Assembly (NCBI RefSeq): GCF_009789675.1
Contig: NZ_CP046916.1
Location: forward strand, 682,001 to 746,000
DNA: 64,000 nt
Source of the DNA: Paraburkholderia acidisoli
Lineage (GTDB): Bacteria; Pseudomonadota; Gammaproteobacteria; Burkholderiales; Burkholderiaceae
Direction of reading: 5' to 3'
Part shown: one piece after another, positions 50,804 through 59,581 of the stretch
Position numbering within the stretch: the first letter of the stretch is position 1
How the letters are laid out: the number at the start of each line of letters is the position of its first letter
Program-made: the position numbers and the translations under genes
Notes under the pieces: generated by a model
The model's input: only the letters and a program-made list of their open reading frames with translations
What the model was told of the DNA's origin: nothing
The model's database searches: none

Positions 50804-51797
50804 GATTCGCCTCCCCGACGAATGCTTCGAGGAAGGTGTCGATCGCTTGCCGCAACGACAATTGCGGCTGATCGAGGTAGCTGACGAGTTTGCTGATGCC
50901 ATGGTCGCTTTGTGCGTGGTCGTTGACCCACTCGGGATCGTCGATGTCGATGTTGTGAGCGGCGTAGGTTTGCGGATCGACGACGCTATGCAGCGTTTTC
51001 GCCGAGGCGCCGTTGAACCCGACGATCAGCCGCTCGCGCTGCGCGATCGTGCCGATGAAAATGGCCAGCTCGAAATCGGCCTTCGAAACGAACGGCGCGA
51101 TCAGTTCGAGCCAGAAGGCCGCCACGAGGCTGCGATAGAACGGGTCGGTCGGCAGCGGCAGCGTGAGCCCGCGTTCGAGATGCGAGGATCCGCTCGTCAT
51201 CACCGGCCGCAGCAGCGAGCCGAGCGCGAGCATCGCGCCGCGCAGGCGCACGGGGTGGCCGCTCGCGAGCAGCATCTGTTCGAGACCGGAAAGCGTCTGG
51301 TGCTCGATGAAGTCGTTGAAGGTGCCGTCGTGCGAATTGCCCGCGCCGCCCACGTCCACGCTCACATGGGTTTCGCCGAGCGCGTGCAAGGCACCCGAAG
51401 GTTCCGTCGAAGCGAGCAGCGGCTGCATCTGCGAAGCCGCGCGCGACCAGAGCCGCGCGAACGCGAGCGGGCTGCGCGCGAGAAACGCGAGCGGCTGCTC
51501 GACTTCGAGCGCGGTGGCCGCGAGAAACGGAAAGCGCCGCGAAGACTGGTCGTGGCTCGCCACCATGTGACCGGCAATCGCGAGCTTGCTCTGCGAGCCG
51601 AGAAACGCGAAGTGCATCGGCTGCGCTTCTTCGTAGACGATCTTCCAGCGCGGGTCGTCGGCGAGCAGTTCCATCGCCTGGGCGATCCAGCGGTCGAGCG
51701 TTTGCAGCAACTGCGGATTGTGCGCACTCTTGACGAAGTCGCCGCGCGACGGAATCTTGCCGAAATACGCGATCTGCGCCTGAACGGACTGCGTCAT
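50787..51797 (-). CDS. tagF: T6SS-associated protein TagF
   Basis: This 336-residue protein shows the TagF (BMA_A0400/DUF2094) pattern: QAQIAYFGKIPSRGDFVKSA, PQLLQTLDRWIAQAMELL, KSKLAIAGHMVAS-like GSQSKLAIAGHMVASHDQSS, RRFPFLAATALEVEQPLAFL, then a C-terminal PTDPFYRSLVAAFWLELIAP and LIVGFNGASAKTL. TagF is a post-translational repressor of T6SS activity in species with the Fha/PpkA/PppA pathway. Those partners are not encoded in this window. ATG overlaps the tssM stop (ATGA). Confidence 0.9.
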   Translation of the reverse strand: MTQSVQAQIAYFGKIPSRGDFVKSAHNPQLLQTLDRWIAQAMELLADDPRWKIVYEEAQPMHFAFLGSQSKLAIAGHMVASHDQSSRRFPFLAATALEVEQPLAFLARSPLAFARLWSRAASQMQPLLASTEPSGALHALGETHVSVDVGGAGNSHDGTFNDFIEHQTLSGLEQMLLASGHPVRLRGAMLALGSLLRPVMTSGSSHLERGLTLPLPTDPFYRSLVAAFWLELIAPFVSKADFELAIFIGTIAQRERLIVGFNGASAKTLHSVVDPQTYAAHNIDIDDPEWVNDHAQSDHGISKLVSYLDQPQLSLRQAIDTFLEAFVGEANHARRA

Positions 51798-54700
51798 TGC
51801 GCGTCTCCTCCTTGTTGGGACGTGGGCGCCGCCGCCATGGCGGCGGGTTGCGCGCTGGCCGGCGCCGCGCTTGCGGCCGACGCGGACGCCGCAGGGTTCG
51901 CCGCGCCGAGACTCGCGATCGACGAAGGCAGCTGCACGCCGCGCAAGCCTTGCTGCTGCGGAGCGTCGCCGTTCGCGGCCGTGGGCTGCGAGGTGCTGAT
52001 GATGCGCATGCTGACCGAGACCGTCACGTTGCCCTGCGTCCACGAAAGATCGAACGTGCCGTCCGGGTGGCGCGTGCGCTGCGCGGAGTTGATGAGCTTC
52101 TCCAGACCGAAGCGGCCCGGCTCGTTCACGAACTGGATCGTGCGGCCGTCGAAGGTGGTCGCCGTGAGCGTCGCGCCCGGCGAGCCCGACGGATTCGGCC
52201 ACACGAAGTTGGTCCACTGTGGCGGCGTGTTGCGGTAACGCATCTGCTGGCCGTCGATAGCGATCGTGTACTCGGTCGTGCCGCTCGACGGCTGCGGCAG
52301 GATCTGGAACACGGTCTGCGGTTCGCTCGCGCCGCCTGCACCCGCGCCCGCCGCGCCACCTGCGAGCGGCGCCACCCAGCGGCCGAAGCCGTTGGTGAAG
52401 TCCGGCGTGAGCGAGAGCCCCATGTCGCCCCAGGTGCGCGCGCTCAACGTGTCGCCGCGGCGTACCGCGAGCGGTCCGAGCGTGGTGCTGACGAACTTCG
52501 AGATCGCGCCGTCCGGGCCGAACATCTGGCCGATCTCGCTCGCGCCCGCTTCGACCTTCGCGTTGCCGGAGAACGGATACTTGTTCGCGAGCGACGCCTG
52601 GAACGGCTGGTACACCTGCGCATTCCACACCTTGTTCACTTCCACGCTGGCGGGCTGGATCACCACCGCGTACGCCTGCATGAGCGGGCGCACGAGCAAC
52701 GGACGCAGCGCCTTCTTCTGCGGATCGGTGAGGCCCGTGAGCATCTGTTCGTCGACGAATTTGAGCGAGTCCGACAACTCGGAACCGTTGCCGTCCAGCG
52801 TTTGCTGCATGAGCTGGCGCGCGCCGGGTCCCGGATCGCCCTGGTTCTTGATCGTGTTCAAACGCGTGCGCACCTTCGAGAGCGAATCCATATAGCCGGC
52901 GAGCAGCGAGCCGTTGTCGTGCGTCACCACCATGCGGCCGAGACCTGCGAACGCCTGGCCGATCGGGCCCGTCGGCAGTTCGACCGGATTGCCGTTGATG
53001 TCGACGTTGGCCGCGAGGTCGCCTGCGTTGCCGCGCGTCACGCTGTTCGAGGCCCGCGAGAACCACTGCTTGAACCAGCCCGTCACGCCGCTTTGCGCGC
53101 GCTTCAGCCCCGCGTTCACGAGCGAGGGGTTGTCCCAGGAAGTCTGGTCGTAAGCGGTTTCGAGCACCTTGCGGATGGGCGAATCCTGCGGGTCGCCGAG
53201 CCGGTTCATCGCATCCACGGCCTGACCGAACGTGCCGAAGTCCTGCACGGCAATGCCCTGCATGAACTTCTGCCAGTTCTGCGCGTACTCGGTCTTGTAC
53301 ATCGAGACGAGTGCCTTCTGGATCTGCTCGGGGCTGCCTTCGAGCGTGAGATCGTCTTGCGCCGAGGTGTTGAGCACCCAGTCCTTCGCCTGCAGTTCCT
53401 TCGTCGCTGCGTCGCGAATCGCGGGCTGCACGTACTGGAACCACGCTTCGCGCGTGAAGGTGCCCGGAATCGCGTAGCTGCCCGCGACCAGCGAGGTGTT
53501 CGCATCGCCGACGATGCGTGCCACCGTCATCGGCGCGAAACGCGTGGAGGCGCGCGCCTTGATCTCTTCGTACACGCGCTGGCGCGCCGGCATGCCGCGC
53601 ACCACGTGACGCAGGTTTTCGCGGGTCTGGTCGACGAGCGCGAGATTCTCGTCGATCATCGGCCAGTCGTCGTCGTTCACGCGCGAGAGATAGAACGTGA
53701 TCATGCGTTCGGCGCTCTTGATCATGTCGCCGCGCGGCATGTTGCCGCGATTCGTTTCGAGCCAGCCGCGCCAGAAGCGCGCGATCTGATCGGTCAGATG
53801 CGCGGTTTCCACGTGACGCTTGTCGGAGAGCATCAGGTAGGTCTTGAGCGCGTTGTACGCGTCTTCGACGCTGGTGGGCGAGGCGTCGCTATAGAGGCCG
53901 CCCTGGCTCGTGTTCGACATCGCCGCGTGCGCCGAGACCGGCACCGCGCCCGACTCGGGCGGGTGCGAAAGCGGGGCGAGCTGATCGGGATGCGCGTCGA
54001 CTTCCTTGAGGAACGAGGCGAGATTTTGCGAGACCGGCGTGAGCATGATCTGCCGCACGCCGCCGTAGTACTCCTGCAGCAGATGCGCTTCGAGACGATC
54101 GCCCTGATACAGCCCGAGCGAGACCGCGAGCGGACGGCTGCGGCGGAACTGTTCGAGCTGCTCGATGCGGTCTTCGAGAATGTCCATGGCCTGCAAACGC
54201 GATTGCAGGTCGTTGCGGTTCTGCTGGAGGCGCTGCACGTTGTCGAGATCGGCCTGCACGTTCGCGACCAGTTGCTGGTTGCCGATCGTGGACCACGCCC
54301 AGCCGCCCAGCGCGAGCGCGAGCACGGCCACGAAACCGAAGAACGTGGCATAACGCAGGCGGGTTTTCGCGGGACTCGCGAATTGCCGCACCGTCTGCCG
54401 ATCGGCAAAAATCACCTTCGAAAACAGGTCGCGCAGGAAGAAGCCGTTCTTCGAAAACGCGCTATGCGGCTTGGGCAGATTCTCGGCGCTGAGATCGAAG
54501 CGGTTGGCGATGCGCTGCGCGGCCGCGCTATTGGTTTCGCCTTCCTGCAATGCGCTCGTGAAATAGAAGCCGCGGAAAATGGGCTTGTACTGGAACGGGT
54601 TGTTTTCGAACAGCGTGGCGAGGAAGGCGCGCAACGCGGGCTTGATCGTCGAGAATTCGAGCGGGAAACTCAGTTGGCCCGGCGAGAGACTCTTGCCGCG

Positions 54701-55666
54701 ACCGATCGACATCTGCGCAATGCTGATCTCTTTCAAACCTTCGTACAGCTCTTCGAAGCGCTCGTCGAACAGCGCGACGATATCGCGCTTCTCGTCGGGC
54801 TCGTAGGGCAGGGTGGCGCCCCACACACGGTCGTACTCCTGGCGCTCGCTGCCGCTGAAGAATTCGGTGAAGCCGGTAATGAGGTCGGCCTTCGTGAACA
54901 TCACGTAGACCGGCGCGAAGACTTCGAGCTTTTCCGTGAGTTCCTGCACGCGCTGGCGCAGGTTCTTCGCGAGATTGATGGCGAATTCGGGGCGATTGCC
55001 GGTGAGTTCGGCAATGCTGGCCGTCACGATGATGCCGTTGATCGGCGCCTTCGGGCGAAAACGCTTGAGCAGGCCGAGAAAGCCGAGCCATTCGCTGCGA
55101 TCTTCCTCGTGCACCGAATAGCGGCCCGCCGTATCGAGCAGAATGCCCTCGGTCGTGAAGAACCAGTCGCAGTTGCGCGTGCCGCCGATGCCGTGCACCA
55201 CGGCTTCGTGCTTCTCCGCAAACGGAAATTGCAGGCCCGAATTGAGCACGGCGCTGCTCTTGCCCGCGGCCGGATTGCCGATGACGATGTACCACGGCAG
55301 TTCGTATAGCGCCGAGCCGCCCGACATCTGGCCGATCTTCGAGGTCTTGATGGTCTTGACCGCTTCCACGAGGCGCGTGCGCAGCACGTCCAGTTCCGCC
55401 TGCTTCGCGGGCGCGGCCGTGGCGCTTTCGACTTGCGCCTGCTGTTCGAGCATGTCGCCGAGCTTGCGGTTCGCGCGATGCACGCGCGCGCGGCGCACGA
55501 GCCACACGACGAGCCAGATCGCGAGCAGCGCACCGAGTACGATCGCGGCCCAGATGAGCCCGATCTGCAAGGAGTCGGCGGCAATGAACAGCACGGCGGC
55601 GAGCGCGATCACGCCGATGACGGAGAGCGTGCGCGTGTGAGTCAACACGTTGAGGATGCGTTGCAT
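51794..55666 (-). CDS. tssM: T6SS membrane protein TssM (IcmF)
   Basis: This 1290-residue protein has two N-terminal helices (VIGVIALAAVLFIAADSL; IGLIWAAIVLGALLAIWLV) and a cytoplasmic NTPase domain with Walker A GNPAAGKSSAVLNS and LLDTAGRYS. A third helix lies at about residues 440-460 (ATFFGFVAVLALALGGWAWS), followed by a large periplasmic part ending in the DUF1215/IcmF C-terminal region (WGDMGLSLTPDFTNGFGRWV, PDGTFDLSWTQGNVTVSVSM). The tail is Ala/Gln rich. TssM spans the envelope and links TssL to TssJ. It is followed by tagF in an ATGA overlap. Confidence 0.96.
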   Translation of the reverse strand: MQRILNVLTHTRTLSVIGVIALAAVLFIAADSLQIGLIWAAIVLGALLAIWLVVWLVRRARVHRANRKLGDMLEQQAQVESATAAPAKQAELDVLRTRLVEAVKTIKTSKIGQMSGGSALYELPWYIVIGNPAAGKSSAVLNSGLQFPFAEKHEAVVHGIGGTRNCDWFFTTEGILLDTAGRYSVHEEDRSEWLGFLGLLKRFRPKAPINGIIVTASIAELTGNRPEFAINLAKNLRQRVQELTEKLEVFAPVYVMFTKADLITGFTEFFSGSERQEYDRVWGATLPYEPDEKRDIVALFDERFEELYEGLKEISIAQMSIGRGKSLSPGQLSFPLEFSTIKPALRAFLATLFENNPFQYKPIFRGFYFTSALQEGETNSAAAQRIANRFDLSAENLPKPHSAFSKNGFFLRDLFSKVIFADRQTVRQFASPAKTRLRYATFFGFVAVLALALGGWAWSTIGNQQLVANVQADLDNVQRLQQNRNDLQSRLQAMDILEDRIEQLEQFRRSRPLAVSLGLYQGDRLEAHLLQEYYGGVRQIMLTPVSQNLASFLKEVDAHPDQLAPLSHPPESGAVPVSAHAAMSNTSQGGLYSDASPTSVEDAYNALKTYLMLSDKRHVETAHLTDQIARFWRGWLETNRGNMPRGDMIKSAERMITFYLSRVNDDDWPMIDENLALVDQTRENLRHVVRGMPARQRVYEEIKARASTRFAPMTVARIVGDANTSLVAGSYAIPGTFTREAWFQYVQPAIRDAATKELQAKDWVLNTSAQDDLTLEGSPEQIQKALVSMYKTEYAQNWQKFMQGIAVQDFGTFGQAVDAMNRLGDPQDSPIRKVLETAYDQTSWDNPSLVNAGLKRAQSGVTGWFKQWFSRASNSVTRGNAGDLAANVDINGNPVELPTGPIGQAFAGLGRMVVTHDNGSLLAGYMDSLSKVRTRLNTIKNQGDPGPGARQLMQQTLDGNGSELSDSLKFVDEQMLTGLTDPQKKALRPLLVRPLMQAYAVVIQPASVEVNKVWNAQVYQPFQASLANKYPFSGNAKVEAGASEIGQMFGPDGAISKFVSTTLGPLAVRRGDTLSARTWGDMGLSLTPDFTNGFGRWVAPLAGGAAGAGAGGASEPQTVFQILPQPSSGTTEYTIAIDGQQMRYRNTPPQWTNFVWPNPSGSPGATLTATTFDGRTIQFVNEPGRFGLEKLINSAQRTRHPDGTFDLSWTQGNVTVSVSMRIISTSQPTAANGDAPQQQGLRGVQLPSSIASLGAANPAASASAASAAPASAQPAAMAAAPTSQQGGDAQ

Positions 55667-55673
55667 ATGCCGG

Positions 55674-57158
55674 TCAAGTCCTGGTGCTGAGTGTGCTGTG
55701 TGAGGTGTCGGGGGCTGCCGCGGCTTGCTGCGCCGCTTCTGGCGTCGTTGCTGGCGTCGGCGGCGTCATGACGAGCGCCGCGCGCGTGGGCGTGTCGGCG
55801 AAGGTCGAGGCGAAGGTGGCGGCGAGTGCCGCGCGTTCGGTGTCCTTCACACGCTGCGCCGCGAGCGCGACGGCGAGCAGCGCGTTGGCCGCGCCATTCG
55901 CGCCGCACGCGACGTCGAGCGCGAGGGTGTCCGCGAGCGGTTCGAGTTTCGGGAAGTGCTCGCCCGCGCCGCGTGCGAGTTCGACGGCGTGGTCGGACTG
56001 CGTGCCGCTATCGGCGACGATCGTGCCGATGGTGTCCGCCGCCGCTTGCGCATTGGCCAGCGCGGGTGCGATGCAGACGCCGAGCGCTTGCGTGCTGGTG
56101 GCGGAACAGGTAATGAGCGCGAGCGGCGCGGGCGCGGCGCCGTGATCGCTCGCCATGTTCGCGTCGTCGCGAGCGGGCGCACCGCGCAGCACGATGGCGG
56201 CGGCGGCTTCGCCCGCGATTTCGCCGTGCTGGCGGCGCGAGGTGTAGAGCCGTTCGGCCAGATCGGCGCGCATGATGGCTGCCTCGCTCAATGCGCTATG
56301 CGTGGCGGCCACGATGTGCCAGCCCGTGACGCCCGCGTCGCGTTGCGCGTGATCGAGCGCGGTGATGGCGAGATCGAGTTGCGTGAATGCCGTGCCGGGC
56401 GCGGCGTCGCGCACGGGCGTCACGTCGAGTTGAAGGCGGGTCTCGAATGCCGTCGCGCTGTCTCGCAGATACTGCGCGAGCGGTGCATCGAGCGCGGCGT
56501 TCCAGTCGCGCGGCACGATGGCGTCGAGCCGTACGCGGAGATTCGCGTTCGCAGGGGCGTGGCCGGGCAAGCTGGCGGCGACGGGTTCGAGCGCGTCGAG
56601 CACGGTGTCTTCGAGCAAGGCGATGGCGCGTTGCTCGTCGGGGTTCGGTTCGACCGTGGCGCCGCTCGCCTTCCACGCGGCGCGCAGTGTGTCGAGGCGC
56701 GAGTCGTCCACGCTTTTCACGCGCGCGGCGAACACGGGAAAGCCCGCGCTGTCCGCAAGCGTCGTGTCGAGCGGCGCGCGTGCGCCTTCGCTCAGCGCCG
56801 CGAGTAGCACGGCAGCGTCGTTGCCGGGCGCGGCGCGCACGCTCGTGTGCAGGACGCTCGCGCGTTGCAGGCGCGCGGGCGGCGTGGCGGCTTGCGCCTT
56901 CGCTGCGGTCGCGGCCACGTTGGCTTCGGGGTTGCGGCTCGCGGGCAGCGGCGCCGCGGCGGTGCGAATGCCGTCGATCGCGCGCCGCATGAGCGCATAC
57001 GCGACGATCAGCCCAATGGGCAATGCGAATAGATAAGCGACGATGTCGCGCGACGTCGGCATGCGGTTCGTCTCGTGCCACCAGACGAACACCGCGAGCC
57101 AGATGAGCGCGACGATCGCGAAGCCGAGCAGGGCGCGTTGGAAGAGCGTGCGCAACAT
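55674..57158 (-). CDS. Membrane-anchored ketosynthase-like (degenerate) T6SS protein
   Basis: The product is 494 residues. Two N-terminal helices (ALLGFAIVALIWLAVFVWW; IVAYLFALPIGLIVAYALM) anchor a soluble part. From about residue 250 it follows the thiolase/ketosynthase fold: TGWHIVAATHSALSEAAI, then SRRQHGEIAGEAAAAIVLR where ketosynthases have GEGAGALVL. Next come DSGTQSDHAVELARGAGEHF (in place of HGTST) and LDVACGANGAANALLAVALA (in place of TGHxLGAAG). Both catalytic His appear to be lost, so it is probably not an enzyme. It lies between PAAR and tssM, eight bases before tssM. Function unknown; structural or docking role is inference. Confidence 0.7.
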   Translation of the reverse strand: MLRTLFQRALLGFAIVALIWLAVFVWWHETNRMPTSRDIVAYLFALPIGLIVAYALMRRAIDGIRTAAAPLPASRNPEANVAATAAKAQAATPPARLQRASVLHTSVRAAPGNDAAVLLAALSEGARAPLDTTLADSAGFPVFAARVKSVDDSRLDTLRAAWKASGATVEPNPDEQRAIALLEDTVLDALEPVAASLPGHAPANANLRVRLDAIVPRDWNAALDAPLAQYLRDSATAFETRLQLDVTPVRDAAPGTAFTQLDLAITALDHAQRDAGVTGWHIVAATHSALSEAAIMRADLAERLYTSRRQHGEIAGEAAAAIVLRGAPARDDANMASDHGAAPAPLALITCSATSTQALGVCIAPALANAQAAADTIGTIVADSGTQSDHAVELARGAGEHFPKLEPLADTLALDVACGANGAANALLAVALAAQRVKDTERAALAATFASTFADTPTRAALVMTPPTPATTPEAAQQAAAAPDTSHSTLSTRT

Positions 57159-57232
57159 GATTCAGGCGCCCCGCGCGAGCGCGCGCAAGACGAGGCGAGC
57201 CCGGCCGGCCGGGCTGGGACGGGCCAGCATGA

Positions 57233-57496
57233 TCAGCCGACGTGCGAGGAGGACTGCGAGGCGATCAGCGTCGCGCCGCACGAGGTCTTGTCGCCGTCGC
57301 GGGCCACGGGCTTGCCGTCGATCAGAAGGGAGGCGTCGCCGGTCACGATGGTTTCGTCGTCCTTGTGACGCGGGCATTTCACCTTGTCGCCAACGCACGC
57401 GATGTTGCGGCCACCCGTTTGCGCATGACCGGAAGCGGTAATGACAGTGCCGCCATGATCGGTCTTGTCGCCAAGCAAAATGAATGAACGCCCCAT
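57233..57496 (-). CDS. PAAR-repeat spike tip protein
   Basis: This 87-residue protein reads FILLGDKTDHGGTVITASGH, QTGGRNIACVGDKVKCPRHK, DDETIVTGDASLLIDGKPVA and RDGDKTSCGATLIASQ, a minimal PAAR domain with the His/Cys set that binds the tip metal. PAAR caps the VgrG spike and recruits effectors. This one has no fused toxin domain. It lies between the M15 peptidase and the ketosynthase-like gene. No vgrG is present in the window, so the matching spike must be elsewhere. Confidence 0.92.
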   Translation of the reverse strand: MGRSFILLGDKTDHGGTVITASGHAQTGGRNIACVGDKVKCPRHKDDETIVTGDASLLIDGKPVARDGDKTSCGATLIASQSSSHVG

Positions 57497-57545
57497 ATAA
57501 CCCCCTTTATCTTTTTCGTCGCACGCGCATTGGCCTCAATTGTCC

Positions 57546-58403
57546 TCATTGGCCATTCTTCGGCGCGCGACCGAGGACGAAACCGGGTTTGTGATATTCG
57601 ACGTGACCCAGATCCATCAATTTCCATCGACCGCCCCAGGTCAGCCCTACCTGCTCGGCCACTTGACCGTATAGCTGATAGCCGCGCATTGCCCAAGGAT
57701 CTTTTTCTGAAATGACGAGCTTGCCGTCGCGCAAAAATGCGTTATCCGCCGCGAGTCCGTATTGGTGATAGCTCTGGAACGCCGCGGCATTCGTGACATT
57801 GCCGCCCATTTGCGCAAGCCGGTTTTGTCTTTCCGGGCTTCGATAACCCTCCAGTAAAGCCATTTCATAGCCGTATTGCTCGCGCATAATTTTGTAGACG
57901 AGCAGCAATCGCGTGCGGAAATCGGCATCGAGCAAATTCCAGTCGCGGCTCGCGTCTCGCAACGCGGGCCGAATCTGCTCCACTTCCCTCGTGGCAAACA
58001 CCTCCGGAGGCAGTGGCGGCGGCGGCACGAGCTGTTCGCCATTCAAAAGCGCGGCGATTTTCTCGTCCGGTACGCGGGCCGTGTCATCGTATTGAAATAA
58101 CTGATGACCGCGCAACGTAATGGCAATCAGCGGCGGCGTCGCAAGAATACATGCGGTAATGAAAATCAGCAAGCGCCGCTTAATCAGTATATTTTTCATA
58201 TCGGCAATTCTTGATTGGGAATTTTTTGCCGATTTAAAAAAATGACTGCGCGCGTGTGTAGCGCTTGCCGTGGCGCGACGCATGACGAGACTATGCAGAT
58301 CGAATAGCGCGCTGAATACCGTTGTGCGCACGGCCGGCAACAGCAATAGCGCGGCTAACGATACGACAATGGCGAACCAGGCGACGAGAGCAATGGCGAA
58401 CAA
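57546..58403 (-). CDS. M15-family peptidoglycan peptidase of the T6SS locus
   Basis: The product is 285 residues. Two hydrophobic segments (IALVAWFAIVVSLAALLLL and LLIFITACILATPPLIAIT) precede a periplasmic catalytic domain; an internal ATG just before the second is an alternative start giving a signal-anchor protein. The M15 signature is clear: YEMALLEGYRSPERQNRL, SYHQYGLAADNAF (HxxGxAxD) and LGHVEYH at the end. Such enzymes cut peptide cross-links or stem peptides. In Acinetobacter an M15 L,D-endopeptidase (TagX) is needed for T6SS assembly, and a like role is inferred here. It is upstream of paar with a 49-base gap. Confidence 0.87.
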   Translation of the reverse strand: MFAIALVAWFAIVVSLAALLLLPAVRTTVFSALFDLHSLVMRRATASATHARSHFFKSAKNSQSRIADMKNILIKRRLLIFITACILATPPLIAITLRGHQLFQYDDTARVPDEKIAALLNGEQLVPPPPLPPEVFATREVEQIRPALRDASRDWNLLDADFRTRLLLVYKIMREQYGYEMALLEGYRSPERQNRLAQMGGNVTNAAAFQSYHQYGLAADNAFLRDGKLVISEKDPWAMRGYQLYGQVAEQVGLTWGGRWKLMDLGHVEYHKPGFVLGRAPKNGQ

Positions 58404-58539
58404 ATGGAAACCCGCGACGTAGGCAATTGTTTTTTGTAAAGCTTGATTTTAGAATCAGGCCTGCCCGAAGACGGGCCGCTCCGTATTATTACGGTGAATT
58501 CAGCCCGATTCAATGAGCACGATTCGAATGAGACAGTGA

Positions 58540-59463
58540 ATGAGTGCGCCGGATACCCCGACTCCCAAAGCTGCACCCAGCCTATTAGGCGACGCCCCCG
58601 CACCCGCGGCGGGCAAGACCGCTGCCGCGCCCGCGAACGGCTCGCGCATCCTCGCGAACCTCGAGGGCCGCGTCGTGCCGCCCGCCGCGCCACCGCGCGC
58701 CACAGGCCGTTCCGGCAAGGCCGTTGCGCTGCTCGCGCTCTGCCTGCTCGCCGTGGGCGGGTTCGGTGCGTGGCACGTGTACGAACGCGGCACTGGCGCG
58801 AGCGCCACGCGTAGTACGCAGCCCGCGGCCGCCGACAACCCCGCAACGAAGCCCGCGGTCGTGGCGGCGGCGAGCGTGCCTGCCGCTGCGCCGCAAACCG
58901 CCACCATCGTCAACGACGACGATGCCGATACGGCGAGGCCAGCCGCGGCAGCATCGTCGGCGGGTGACGACAACCGCCTGTCGCGCGCGTTGTCCGATGG
59001 CGCGAAGGACGATGCGAATGTCGCGGCGGCGAGTTCGGCGCCCGTGACGGCGTCGACGGCTTCCTCTACGGCGGCGACATCGGCCAGTCATAAAGAGGCC
59101 GAGGCGAAGGCCGCATCGCACCACGAAACGAAGAGCGACGCCAGGGCCGAAGCGAAGAAGGCGCATCACGCGGCGGCGGTCGCGCAGGCGAAGAAACGCG
59201 AGGCGCATCGCGCGGGAACGAAGGACGATTCAGACGCCGACCTGCTCGCGGTGCTCGTCGCGCGCACCAAGCCTTCGGACGGCAAGGCCGACGCGCGGCC
59301 TGCGAAAACGGTCGCGGCCAGCGCTTCGCTCGCGCAGCAGATCAAGGCGTGCGGACAACGCGGCTTCTTCGAAGAGCAACTGTGCCGCTGGCGCGTTTGT
59401 GACGGCCATTGGGGCAAGGACGCGGCCTGCCCGGCCGCCGCGAAGGCGAACACCGAGCACTGA
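58540..59463 (+). CDS. Single-TM, Ala-rich protein with Cys-rich tail
   Basis: This 307-residue protein is divergent from the M15 gene. A cytoplasmic Pro/Ala-rich start is followed by a membrane helix (residues 59-76, GKAVALLALCLLAVGGFGAW), a long low-complexity Ala/Ser/Lys region (KAASHHETKSDARAEAKKAH) and a compact end. The end, LAQQIKACGQRGFFEEQLCR followed by WRVCDGHWGKDAACP, has four Cys. I do not recognise the family. The conserved-looking tail suggests a disulfide-bonded or metal-binding periplasmic knob. A T6SS link rests on position only. Confidence 0.65.
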   Translation: MSAPDTPTPKAAPSLLGDAPAPAAGKTAAAPANGSRILANLEGRVVPPAAPPRATGRSGKAVALLALCLLAVGGFGAWHVYERGTGASATRSTQPAAADNPATKPAVVAAASVPAAAPQTATIVNDDDADTARPAAAASSAGDDNRLSRALSDGAKDDANVAAASSAPVTASTASSTAATSASHKEAEAKAASHHETKSDARAEAKKAHHAAAVAQAKKREAHRAGTKDDSDADLLAVLVARTKPSDGKADARPAKTVAASASLAQQIKACGQRGFFEEQLCRWRVCDGHWGKDAACPAAAKANTEH

Positions 59464-59471
59464 AGTCCTGC

Positions 59472-59505
59472 AAAACCGGCGCGTCGTGCGCGCGCCGGTT
59501 TTTCT
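59472..59505 (+). terminator. Rho-independent terminator (bidirectional)
   Basis: AAACCGGCGCG pairs with CGCGCCGGTTT around a short loop, followed by TTTTTC on the plus strand and TTTTGC on the minus strand. It lies between the convergent 58540-59463 gene and the IclR gene and could serve both. Confidence 0.8.
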
Positions 59506-59581
59506 TGCGGTGACTACCTGGTTATCCTGACGATAATTCCATGCATTGCACGCGCGCGGGCAGCGCTCGCCGAACGTGCGT

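Noticed and set aside
51797..55309. An 1170-codon plus-strand frame opposite tssM
   Set aside because: Low-complexity Arg/Glu/His composition and complete overlap with a clear TssM gene.
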